Below are positions 8,712 to 15,893 of a stretch of DNA of 64,000 nucleotides, piece by piece; positions within the stretch are counted from its first letter, which is position 1, and each line of letters begins with the position of its first letter. Made by a program: the position numbers and the translations under genes. Where the stretch lies: the NCBI GenBank assembly GCA_947628615.1, contig CANRAO010000001.1:62001-126000 (forward strand), written 5' to 3'. Below the pieces are notes generated by a model. That model saw nothing but the letters and a program-made list of their open reading frames with translations. It had not been told where the DNA came from and made no database searches. The DNA is from an uncultured Clostridia bacterium (GTDB lineage Bacteria; Bacillota; Clostridia; Oscillospirales; Ruminococcaceae).

Positions 8712-9159
8712 TGTTGACAGAGATTTTGACGCAATGCGTCAGGAGGCTATAGAACGCGTACGGGCAATGCAAAGGCGTTCAAGAGAGATAGTGGCTCCGC
8801 CAAACAACAACCAACGAGCGGAGACACCCAAACAGAATCCCGAGCCAACGCCTATTAATCCAAATCCAGAGGTGAATGAAGCCATTAATGAAAATGAGAA
8901 CAAGACAAGTACATCAAACAACAATGCAAATACTGCCCATAATACAGGCTTTAACAATCAGTCAGGCGTTATAGCAAACATACTGGGAAGTCTTTTTCCA
9001 AAAAGCGGCGGACAAACTAAAAAAGGTCCGCTTAGCGAGCTTCTTGATGGTTTTAACATAAGCGAGGAAAATGCACTTATAGGCATTTTGATATATATTC
9101 TTGCAAAAAACGGAGCAGATGTAAAGCTGCTTTTGGGTCTGGGGTATTTGCTGTTGTAA
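8698..9159 (+). CDS. hypothetical protein, partner of the preceding gene
   Basis: 153 aa. The start is taken as TTG 8698 (AGGGGG about 9 bases upstream), giving MASYNVDRDFDAMRQEAIER; GTG 8689 would overlap the ribosome site. It overlaps the preceding gene by 14 bp, so translation is probably coupled. Layout mirrors its neighbour: a charged helical N-terminus, an Asn/Pro-rich linker (about 35-90), and a hydrophobic C-terminus (ENALIGILIYILAKNGADVK, then LLLGLGYLLL). No known domain recognised. A terminator follows. Confidence 0.65.
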   Translation: MASYNVDRDFDAMRQEAIERVRAMQRRSREIVAPPNNNQRAETPKQNPEPTPINPNPEVNEAINENENKTSTSNNNANTAHNTGFNNQSGVIANILGSLFPKSGGQTKKGPLSELLDGFNISEENALIGILIYILAKNGADVKLLLGLGYLLL

Positions 9160-9177
9160 TGATTTTGAACATAAAAA

Positions 9178-9216
9178 GCACCGCAAGGATGACTGTCTTT
9201 GCGGTGTTTGTTTTTT
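9178..9216 (+). terminator. intrinsic terminator
   Basis: Arms GCACCGCAAG and CTTTGCGGTGT with a 9-base loop followed by a T-rich run (TTTGTTTTTTGTTTT). It ends the three-gene unit 7893-9159. Confidence 0.8.
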
Positions 9217-9265
9217 GTTTTGGATCACTGTACAGTAAATTCGTTAAATTTATACTTTTCAAAGT

Positions 9266-9709
9266 TTATTTCGATAATTTAAGTATCATTTTAACATGAG
9301 GTATACCATCTTCCAAAAATTCATCAGAAATTTGTACAAACCCCATTTTTTCATAAAGGCTTTTAACATACACCTGTGCTTCTATGCAAATAGCATCTGC
9401 ATCAAATTTTTCCTTTGCAACTCGAATTCCCTCTGATAAAATTTTACTGCCCATTCCGCAACGGCGTTTTACCGCAATAACCCTGCCGATTGAAGCCTCG
9501 TCAAACTTAATACCCTGTGGAAGTACCCGCAAATATGCCAGTATGCCGTTTTCGTCCTTAAAATAAACATGATAGGCCACTTTATCTGCATCATCAACAT
9601 CAGGACAGGCACAGTTCTGCTCTATTATAAATACCTCTGACCGCAGTTTGTATATATCAAAAAGTTCTTCAGTTGTCAGTTCTTTAAAATGTTTTACTAC
9701 CAGTTTCAC
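9266..9709 (-). CDS. ElaA-like GNAT N-acetyltransferase
   Basis: 147 aa, a single GNAT fold of ElaA type. The opening LYKLRSEVF-type motif is IYKLRSEVFIIEQNC (about 18-32), followed by DVDDADKVAYHVY and the acetyl-CoA loop RCGMGSKILSEG (about 82-93). The start is GTG 9709; its ribosome site (GGCGGTT) is weak. It is cytoplasmic, acceptor substrate unknown. It is the leftmost of four leftward small-enzyme genes, 121 bp from the next. Confidence 0.85.
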   Translation of the reverse strand: MKLVVKHFKELTTEELFDIYKLRSEVFIIEQNCACPDVDDADKVAYHVYFKDENGILAYLRVLPQGIKFDEASIGRVIAVKRRCGMGSKILSEGIRVAKEKFDADAICIEAQVYVKSLYEKMGFVQISDEFLEDGIPHVKMILKLSK

Positions 9710-9830
9710 TTTTTAACCGCCTTATAAAGTTTTAGCTCAGCTATATAATACCACTGATATAACAAAAAATCAACGTCATTTAAAACCAATAAATTTTATG
9801 GGCATTTATGCAATCCTACTACTCGCTTTT

Positions 9831-10361
9831 CTATAAACTATACTCCACAAGTTCTGCGTTATTTAAGGAATAATTATAAAATTCATCATTTGTCATATAT
9901 TTGAAATATGTATTGATAATTCTGCACACACCGCCGTGACTTATTAATAAAATGTTTTTATCACTATAATTGCTCTTGATTTCTTCGAGCAGTTCGTATA
10001 CTCTATGTGCAACTTGCATCATTGACTCACCATTAGGGTATTTATATGCAAAATGCTTTTTATTTTCTAAAAAAGAAGAATATTTTCTATCTTTACCTTC
10101 ATAAATACCATAGTCTTGTTCAATCAGCCTGTCATCAGTAATTATTGAAATTCCACACACTTTTGATACGATTTCTGATGTTTGCTGTGCCCTTTTTAAC
10201 GGAGATGAAATGATAATGTCTATATCGTATTTTTGGACTTCTTTTGCTAACTTTTCAGCCTGTTTTTTCCCCTTATCTGTCAATAAGATGTCAGTTCTGC
10301 CGCATATTTTGTTTTGCTTATTCCATTGAGTTTCTCCATGACGTGCGCTGAATATCTTCAT
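9831..10361 (-). CDS. histidine phosphatase (phosphoglycerate mutase-like)
   Basis: 176 aa, branch-1 histidine phosphatase. The catalytic RHGET is at residues 7-11 (SARHGETQWN), LTDKGKKQAEKLA follows, SSPLKRAQQT supplies the second conserved Arg (about 53-62), Glu is in EQDYGIYEG, and the second catalytic His is in LLISHGGVCR (about 139-148). No signal peptide; a general or alpha-ribazole-type phosphatase role is possible but unproven. Its leader CAAGAACTTAACGGAGG resembles those of the next two genes. Confidence 0.9.
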   Translation of the reverse strand: MKIFSARHGETQWNKQNKICGRTDILLTDKGKKQAEKLAKEVQKYDIDIIISSPLKRAQQTSEIVSKVCGISIITDDRLIEQDYGIYEGKDRKYSSFLENKKHFAYKYPNGESMMQVAHRVYELLEEIKSNYSDKNILLISHGGVCRIINTYFKYMTNDEFYNYSLNNAELVEYSL

Positions 10362-10397
10362 ATATATACCTCCGTTAAGTTCTTGTTTTAAAAACTG

Positions 10398-11087
10398 CTA
10401 TTTGGTCAGCAATAAATGATTGAAAAAAGCAATATTTTTGTACTCATCAATGTCCTGCACACGCATTTCAATTTGCAGCATCTTTTTCTGCCATTCGGCA
10501 TCATTTTGTATTTCTTGATTTTGCTGTAAATCCCAGAACGTTCTTATACCATACACCTTAGATACAGAAAAATCCTTGCACCATTTTGTCAGGTCGGTAT
10601 TCTCATAATAACGAATTGTACCGTATTTTTGCGCGTTTCCGTTCTTTCCGTCAAGAAGGCTATTAGCATTTTTAAAATTATTAAGCAAAACCACCATTTG
10701 CATTACCCTGCCCGTGCGGTTGTGTTTTACAACAGACAGCAGTCCATTCGGCTTTAAAAGACGATAAAACTCATTGACGATACATTCCCTATCCTCTGTA
10801 TACTCTAATACATTGTGGCAAAGAATTACGTCAAAAGACTCATTCTCGAATTGTTTTAATTCTTTTGTACTGCCTGTTATCTGCCTATAATCATTATCAT
10901 AAACTCTGTTTACTAAAACTTCTTCTGACGGCTCGATGGCAATTACGTCATTATCTTTTGCATAAAAGCTTGCTGTAACTCCGTTACCGCTTCCAAAATC
11001 CAGTATTTTCTTATTATGTATACTGCCAAGCTGTTTCCATATCATCTGTTTGGAAAGTATTTCCCAAGTTGGTAGTTTTTCATACAT
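10398..11087 (-). CDS. class I SAM-dependent methyltransferase
   Basis: 229 aa. SAM-binding motif I is ILDFGSGNGVTASF (about 29-42), motif II ends in VIAIEPSEEV (acidic residue E56), and the post-motif FDVILCHNVLEY (about 89-100) precedes LLKPNGLLSVV (about 115-125). It belongs to the Methyltransf_11/UbiE-like group; the acceptor is unknown. The leader CAAGATTTGCGGAGGTAACA lies directly upstream and is shared with two other places in the window. Confidence 0.85.
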   Translation of the reverse strand: MYEKLPTWEILSKQMIWKQLGSIHNKKILDFGSGNGVTASFYAKDNDVIAIEPSEEVLVNRVYDNDYRQITGSTKELKQFENESFDVILCHNVLEYTEDRECIVNEFYRLLKPNGLLSVVKHNRTGRVMQMVVLLNNFKNANSLLDGKNGNAQKYGTIRYYENTDLTKWCKDFSVSKVYGIRTFWDLQQNQEIQNDAEWQKKMLQIEMRVQDIDEYKNIAFFNHLLLTK

Positions 11088-11151
11088 ATTGTTACCTCCG
11101 CAAATCTTGTTCTATACTCTATTAAAAAACCCTAGATACACCTTTTTACCT

Positions 11152-11676
11152 TTACTCTAATTCCATTTTGTAAAATTTTGCCTTAAAAGTCTGGCTTCCG
11201 TCAAGCTTTGTGTATTCTCCGTAATGGTCGAATTTTAGACCGCACTTTTCCATAACCTTACCCGAACGTGGATTATCCACTGCATGATCTGAACAAATCT
11301 TTTTTACGCCAAGCTCTTTGTATGCAAAATCAATAATTGCTTTCATTGCTTCGGTGCAATATCCCTTATGCCAGTAATCATAATGAAGATTATATCCGAT
11401 ACCCCAATAGTCTTTCATTTGGGCATTTGGACCTATGCTCCCTGTTCCGATTACTTTATTTTCTTCTTTCAGAACAAATGCCCAATACCATTCATTTTCG
11501 TTCACAAGAGTTGACTTTATCCAATCAATAGTTTGGCTAATATCGTTATATGTAGAATATGACATATATTTCGTAACTCTTTCATCGCTGTTCCAACTGA
11601 AACAAGCTTCTGCGTCGTCAAGTGTTATAGGACGTAAAATCAATCTATCTGTTTCAATAATCGGCTCTTTATTCAT
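11152..11676 (-). CDS. RimJ/RimL-like GNAT N-acetyltransferase
   Basis: 174 aa from ATG 11676. The frame stays open to 11706, but CGGAGGAA lies inside that extension and fixes the start at 11676 (MNKEPIIETDRLILRPI, a typical RimL opening). Further family marks are SWNSDERVTKYM, WGIGYNLHYDYWHKGYCTEA (about 98-117) and NPRSGKVMEKCGLKF. It acetylates an N-terminus or small amine, target unknown. Its promoter and leader lie in repeat copy 1 (11685-11808), which is duplicated 14 kb away without the gene. Confidence 0.9.
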   Translation of the reverse strand: MNKEPIIETDRLILRPITLDDAEACFSWNSDERVTKYMSYSTYNDISQTIDWIKSTLVNENEWYWAFVLKEENKVIGTGSIGPNAQMKDYWGIGYNLHYDYWHKGYCTEAMKAIIDFAYKELGVKKICSDHAVDNPRSGKVMEKCGLKFDHYGEYTKLDGSQTFKAKFYKMELE

Positions 11677-11684
11677 ATAAAATT

Positions 11685-11808
11685 CCTCCGAAAATCTTGA
11701 TTTCATTATCTTAACTACGATGCTTCCTTAAAAGTCTGTGATGAAAACATTTTATGTTCTAATTATGTTTGATTTATTTTATCACGCTAAACATCAAAAA
11801 TCAATGCC
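11685..11808. repeat. direct repeat copy 1: promoter plus leader of the GNAT gene
   Basis: This segment recurs at 25861-26000 in the same orientation. A 58-base stretch (11734-11791) is identical, the adjoining part to 11808 differs at two positions, and the part nearer the gene is similar but diverged, with 15 extra bases in copy 2. It includes a promoter and a CAAGATTTTCGGAGG leader on the minus strand. Confidence 0.85.
11776..11804 (-). promoter_or_regulatory. sigma-A type promoter for the GNAT gene
   Basis: On the minus strand TTGATT (11799-11804), 17 bp, TAAAAT (11776-11781). Repeat copy 2 keeps the same elements as TTAATT and TAAAAT. Confidence 0.6.
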
Positions 11809-11842
11809 TGCCAAAGCACATTGCGTTTTTGGCAGGCATTTT
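11804..11842. terminator. terminator of the CAP-domain gene (bidirectional shape)
   Basis: Perfect arms ATGCCTGCC (11804-11812) and GGCAGGCAT (11831-11839) with an 18-base loop and T/A runs on both sides. It lies just past the stop codon of the leftward gene at 11858. Confidence 0.75.
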
Positions 11843-11857
11843 TATCATAATAATTAT

Positions 11858-13069
11858 TTAACTGAGAAGTCTGTAAATTAGATTCTGAAACGTTTGATTA
11901 ATTGTTGTTTGTTTAGATTTGATTTTCCCTTTTGTTGTTTTCTCTTTCCATTCGCCGTATATTCTCTGAGTTTTGCCGTTTTCGTTTTTATATGTTGCAT
12001 AAGATCTTACTCGTATATAGTATTTCTTATTACTTTTTATCTTACTGCTCTTGATAGTCAGTTTTTTCTTTTTTGTAAATTTATCAAATATTATCTTTTT
12101 CTTTTTGAATTTCTTGTTTTTTGAAACTTGTACTTCATAACCTTTTGCTTCTTTAACCTTTTTCCAAGTTATTTTTAGTTTTTTATCCTTTGCTTTAACG
12201 GTCAGTTTTGTAACTTTAGATGGCAGCACAGTTATTTTTTCGCTATAGCTTTTACTTAAATCGGCTTTTAACGAAATGCTCACTGTTGCTGTACCTGCGC
12301 CAACTGCGGTAAACTTACCATTAGAATCTATACTTATTACAGAAGTGTTGCTGGAAGAAAAAATATAGTCGCTTGCAACACCCGGACAATAAGCCCAACT
12401 CCATGTCTGATTAATAATGCCATAGTTGAAATAACCAGTTTTCTTTACTTTCATATAATTTGAATTTGCAGTGTTTTTAACTATAGATGCGTATAATTCA
12501 ACAAAAGACTTCTGAATAGAAACTGTATTAGTTTTTCCAACGGTTCCCGAATAATTAGGGATATTTTCAGCCGGCACATCGCTAAAACATTGAACCCAAT
12601 AATAACCGAAATCTGTTTCAAAGCATCCAATGCCTATTGACTCAAAATAAGGATTTAAGATATTAGCTCTATGACCGGGTGAGTTCATCCATGCATTCAT
12701 AACTGACTTCGGAGTTTCCTGATTTACTGCAATGTTCTCGCCGCTCATTTTATTGCAAATAGTAAAGCAAGAGCTTCCATCAGGACGTGTATGTGACCAA
12801 TATATTGCTGTTTCCGTAGCTCTATACATTGCTGAATTTAGCAACTCTGTATCCATTGATAAAGAACCAAGACCATTTTTACTTCTTTCCTCATTAACAA
12901 TTTTTAAAACTTCATTTGCTTTGGTATAATCACATATGCCTTTAACCTGAATGTTTAATAGTTCATCTGCTGAAGCAGTAATATTAAGTCTTGGAACGAT
13001 TGAAAATATCATAATTATTACTAATAATATACTTGAAACTTTTTTAATAATTATTTTATTAGTGTTCAT
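11858..13069 (-). CDS. secreted CAP (SCP/YkwD) domain protein with Ig-like and Fn3-like modules
   Basis: 403 aa. Signal peptide about 1-34 (ILLVIIMIFSIVPRLNITASA). A CAP domain spans about 50-180 with the family marks HTRPDGSSC (His/Ser), GENIA, WMNSPGHRANIL (second His) and YWVQCFS. A Big_2-like Ig segment follows (about 230-285; SVISIDSNGKFTAVGAGTAT), then a lysine-rich Fn3-like module (about 290-375; LKITWKKVKEAKGYEVQVS). CAP proteins are extracellular; some bind lipid or peptidoglycan, and the role here is unknown. The tail matches those of the secreted enzymes elsewhere in the window, so this gene looks native despite lying inside the repeat-bounded region. Confidence 0.9.
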   Translation of the reverse strand: MNTNKIIIKKVSSILLVIIMIFSIVPRLNITASADELLNIQVKGICDYTKANEVLKIVNEERSKNGLGSLSMDTELLNSAMYRATETAIYWSHTRPDGSSCFTICNKMSGENIAVNQETPKSVMNAWMNSPGHRANILNPYFESIGIGCFETDFGYYWVQCFSDVPAENIPNYSGTVGKTNTVSIQKSFVELYASIVKNTANSNYMKVKKTGYFNYGIINQTWSWAYCPGVASDYIFSSSNTSVISIDSNGKFTAVGAGTATVSISLKADLSKSYSEKITVLPSKVTKLTVKAKDKKLKITWKKVKEAKGYEVQVSKNKKFKKKKIIFDKFTKKKKLTIKSSKIKSNKKYYIRVRSYATYKNENGKTQRIYGEWKEKTTKGKIKSKQTTINQTFQNLIYRLLS

Positions 13070-13144
13070 AACAATCCTTCTTTCTCAATAATTTAGAAAA
13101 ATATATTTTTTCAGTAATGTAATAAATTAAACTATAATTCATAA

Positions 13145-13636
13145 CTAACAAGAGATAACAGAGACTGAGCCATTTGAACTAATTGCACGACAGCAGTCCA
13201 CGTATACTTCAATAAAATCATATCCACCACGCATAGCGATAGAGCGAGCTTTCTCCATTCCTCCGGGAAGCATCTGTCCAGCTTTGTAATGCTCAATAAT
13301 TTGTTCAGTCATATCTAACGTGTGTACCTCATAAGGTTTTCCTAAATAGCAAATTGAAACATAACCTAGCAGAATTCCATGAATTTCTACCTCAGGAAAC
13401 TCATTTCTTATTGTATCAATAATTTCGTTCACTTTGTTTTGGTTATGAGTATGCCCACCAGCATCAAGCCTATGTAAAGCGTCCATATACTGTTTAGATC
13501 TTGGCTTGCGAAGAAGCCTATCTAATTTCATTTTATCTAGTTGCTGTGTTTGCTGTTTCTGCTGCTGATTTTGGGTAGCACTCAAAATTGTATTCGTCTG
13601 TGGTGCTTGCGGTTGTCTTAACATCGGTTTCGGCAT
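13145..13636 (-). CDS. hypothetical protein
   Basis: 163 aa with an AGGAGG site before ATG 13636. The N-terminal 35 residues are Gln/Pro-rich (low complexity); the rest is a compact alpha/beta domain with RLLRKPRSKQYMDALHRLD, GGHTHNQNKVNEI and a C-terminal segment with paired cysteines (VDCCRAIS). No signal peptide or membrane segment. I do not recognise the family. It is the last gene of the leftward cluster, separated from the rest by a decayed gene. Confidence 0.65.
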   Translation of the reverse strand: MPKPMLRQPQAPQTNTILSATQNQQQKQQTQQLDKMKLDRLLRKPRSKQYMDALHRLDAGGHTHNQNKVNEIIDTIRNEFPEVEIHGILLGYVSICYLGKPYEVHTLDMTEQIIEHYKAGQMLPGGMEKARSIAMRGGYDFIEVYVDCCRAISSNGSVSVISC

Positions 13637-13719
13637 TTTTGGTTTCCTCCTGATTATCTTACTTCTATGATAACACCATGAATTCGAAGGTGTTTTTGAT
13701 TTGTTATGTCTCGACTAGC

Positions 13720-13921
13720 TTACACCTTCCTTGAGAGTTGAAAGTGTTCGTTCACAAGTTTTTGGTTTTTGCTAAACTTGCACCATTAACATTCTAATTT
13801 CATTAATTACATTCAGCTTGTTTCTACCACATTCGACTAATACAACTTTGTTATAAGGACTAATTGTAAAAGCTTCAGAAGTAACAAACCACAGGTTTAA
13901 TAAATTTCGCTATGTCCTCAT
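13720..13921 (-). pseudogene. decayed gene resembling a ribosomal L7/L12 C-terminal-type domain
   Basis: Read leftward in three pieces, this noncoding stretch gives ISPYNKVVLVECGRNKLNV, then INEIR, then NGASLAKTKNL, then VNEHFQLSRKV before a TAA at 13720-13722. The pattern (hydrophobic strand, GxNKlxVIxxIR, LAxTKxLV) is that of the L7/L12 C-terminal fold, which also occurs in non-ribosomal proteins. A TAG lies three codons after the ATG at 13919-13921, and two single-base shifts are needed to join the pieces. It occupies the 317-bp gap 13637-13953; the rest of the gap has only a weak AACACC/GGTGTT hairpin near 13672-13695. Confidence 0.5.
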
Positions 13922-13953
13922 TTTTTGTGCTGAATTTATGACAAATCATTTAA

Positions 13954-14478
13954 TCACATTTCTTTTATTGATGTTCCACACTCGCCGCAAAATTTGGCGT
14001 TAGCTTCCAATTCTGCTCCACAAGAAGGACACACATTAAAACTATTGGGATTTTCGCCAGTGAGTTCAAACAAATGCAGTTCACAAATTTCTATTTCGTA
14101 CTTTAATTGAGCCAAATCCTGTGGGGTAAGCGAATAGGTAGGTACTTGTTTCAACTTTTCAATTTGTTCTTTGGTTTTTTCAACAGAAAAAGCTGAAACC
14201 TTCTGTTGAACCATTTGTGCAAGTTCAAAATCTACAGACATATATTCTGTTACATTTTCATCAAAGCTATTATCATTCGCTTTTTCGTATATGCTTTCAT
14301 CTTCATCAAAATTTGCTAAAGAACTCGATTGATTGACGTTTCGATTCTTACATCGATAAGATTGTTCTGCTTCAAGTAGCTCCTTATAAACTCTTGCCCA
14401 CTCTAAAACATCTTTTAGTTGACAATCAATTTCTTGGTCTGTAAGAGAAGCCACAAAGCGTTCTAGTTTATTTTTCAT
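13954..14478 (-). CDS. zinc-ribbon protein
   Basis: 174 aa from ATG 14478, with GGGAGG just upstream. The frame extends to 14646 but that part overlaps another gene and has no ribosome site. Residues 1-140 are helical and acidic with a coiled-coil look (LERFVASLTDQEIDCQLKD; EQIEKLKQVPTYSLTPQDLA). The C-terminus is a four-cysteine zinc ribbon, CPSCGAELEANAKFCGECG. It is one of three zinc-ribbon proteins in this operon (others at 19785 and 24510). Zinc ribbons in such operons often mediate protein contacts; the specific role is unknown. Confidence 0.75.
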   Translation of the reverse strand: MKNKLERFVASLTDQEIDCQLKDVLEWARVYKELLEAEQSYRCKNRNVNQSSSLANFDEDESIYEKANDNSFDENVTEYMSVDFELAQMVQQKVSAFSVEKTKEQIEKLKQVPTYSLTPQDLAQLKYEIEICELHLFELTGENPNSFNVCPSCGAELEANAKFCGECGTSIKEM

Positions 14479-14495
14479 TATATTGCCTCCCATCT

Positions 14496-14809
14496 TTACA
14501 ATTTTGCACTTTTCAAAATAAGTATTAATCCAATAATCATAACAACTACTGGTCCAAAAGCTACTAGTATAATGGACAACTGCGACTTCCTTTTGCGATA
14601 CTGCCAAAGTGTTTTTCAAGAATCCAGATTTCGCAAACATAAACAACGGCTTTTAGGAATGATGCGCTTAAAACGCCAACAATTTTGCTTTTGAAAAACA
14701 ATAACAGTGTTCCAATTAAGCCTATTCCTTCCGTGCCAACTCTGCCGAGAAATCCTGAAACTATCAGGAATACTTCAATTACAAAAAGGGTGGACAAAAC
14801 ATAGTACAT
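14496..14809 (-). pseudogene. small multi-spanning membrane protein interrupted by a frameshift
   Basis: From ATG 14809 the frame gives an 81-aa protein with about three hydrophobic segments (MYYVLSTLFVIEVFLIVSGF, GIGLIGTLLLFF, VVYVCEIWI) ending in an unlikely tail. Adding one base in the A5 run at 14612-14616 switches to a frame that reads LWQYRKRKSQLSIILVAFGP, then VVVMIIGLILILKSAKL and TAA at 14496-14498: a fourth membrane segment with a natural basic end. Either the gene is broken, a slippery run is used, or the base call is wrong. The ATG lies 3 bp after the stop of the preceding gene, so they are translationally coupled. Confidence 0.6.
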
Positions 14810-14812
14810 AAT

Positions 14813-15547
14813 TTATTTTTTCGGTAAACCTTTTTTCAAGTCCTCAAGTGCTTCCTTAGGAAACTCTCGCAGATAGATAAGGTAATTGTAGGCTCCAAGC
14901 AAGGAGAGAGGGTAATCTGTATTCAGTTTTTCGGCGGTAAACCCTTCAGCTATGATTGCAGCAGATTTATTAGTATATTTTCCCGTTGTCAAAACCAATA
15001 CAAACTCATTATAAATATCGCTATGGGTCTGAAGTTTTTGAATAGTAAGTACTGCTCTTTTATCGGTCATTCTAAACTCGTTTTTCAGAATTTTTAGTAT
15101 TTTTTTATCATAGCTGTTATATCTATAAGTTGTTGCTTCAATACCGCTAAGCAAGGGAAGTAAATTCACCTTTACATCTTTTGGATATGAAACGCTAACC
15201 ACTGTCTTATCTTTTTCACCGCTTAGAACCACTTCAAAATTTTGATAAATTGCAGTTAATGTCCAACGACCGAAATCATCATCGTCATAAGCGTGTAGAA
15301 AACTTTCGATATCATCAAAAGAAGTCGTAAAAGATGTTTCGGAATATTTTTTGTGCCATTTTTCAGGAACACCTATTTCTTTGTGCTTTGCTATCAAATC
15401 TAAGGAAACTAGTTTGCAGTTTTCGCAAGCAGCTAACGCATAGCAGATTATCAAACCTTTGCTTGACGCAGACTCTGAAAAAACATCACACAGGTCATAT
15501 CTTTCTATATTAGACAAATGATCTACATTTTTAGATATTATTTTCAT
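14813..15547 (-). CDS. hypothetical protein
   Basis: 244 aa with GGAGG 6 bases before ATG 15547. It is soluble, without signal peptide or membrane segment. Visible features are an N-terminal half with SASSKGLIICYALAACENCK and paired Trp/His positions (EKWHKKYSE), a beta-rich middle (FEVVLSGEKDKTVVSVSYP), and a helical C-terminus (ALEDLKKGLPKK). Not recognised. It is separated from the metallopeptidase gene by about 220 bp holding an inverted repeat, so it may have its own promoter. Confidence 0.65.
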   Translation of the reverse strand: MKIISKNVDHLSNIERYDLCDVFSESASSKGLIICYALAACENCKLVSLDLIAKHKEIGVPEKWHKKYSETSFTTSFDDIESFLHAYDDDDFGRWTLTAIYQNFEVVLSGEKDKTVVSVSYPKDVKVNLLPLLSGIEATTYRYNSYDKKILKILKNEFRMTDKRAVLTIQKLQTHSDIYNEFVLVLTTGKYTNKSAAIIAEGFTAEKLNTDYPLSLLGAYNYLIYLREFPKEALEDLKKGLPKK

Positions 15548-15767
15548 CGTACTACCTCCATTCTTACATTGTAATCCCGTTCTATCCTATCTGCAAATGT
15601 AAGATAAGAATTATATACCTCATCACTATAGTTACTTACCGGTTTTACAACTGATAAGTAACTCATAGGTTGAACTGTTTTATATTCGTCAAGTCTTTAT
15701 TCTAATAAGTCTCTAAGTATCAGCGGTTTAAAGGGCTTTTACTTGTACCTTTTCAATATATCTGCTT
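15548..15767. other. intergenic stretch with an inverted repeat
   Basis: Between the 244-aa gene and the readthrough extension of the metallopeptidase gene. It contains AGTTACTTA (15630-15638) and TAAGTAACT (15655-15663), a perfect 9-base inverted repeat with a 16-base spacer, about 85 bp upstream of the 244-aa gene. An operator or attenuator is possible; nothing else is seen. Confidence 0.4.
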
Positions 15768-15893
15768 TCAATATCGTGACGTTACAGACACTTTCTTAAA
15801 CATTGCACTCTTTTCGGGGCTGAGTTTAGTGAAGTACGCACCCAAACTACTGTGTTTGGTAAGATCGTCGGTGTTTTTATTGGAAGTTTCGAC
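15768..15893 (-). other. in-frame coding-like extension after the TAG of the metallopeptidase gene
   Basis: The gene at 15894 ends in TAG, but the same frame continues for 41 sense codons to TGA (15768-15770), reading VETSNKNTDDLTKHSSLGAY, then FTKLSPEKSAMFKKVSVTSRY. The composition is protein-like, whereas random AT-rich DNA usually hits a stop sooner. It is either a former C-terminus cut by a nonsense mutation or a suppressed/readthrough end. Confidence 0.5.

Noticed and set aside
14479..14646. Extended N-terminus for the zinc-ribbon gene
   Set aside because: It overlaps the membrane gene, has no ribosome site, and GGGAGG sits just before ATG 14478.
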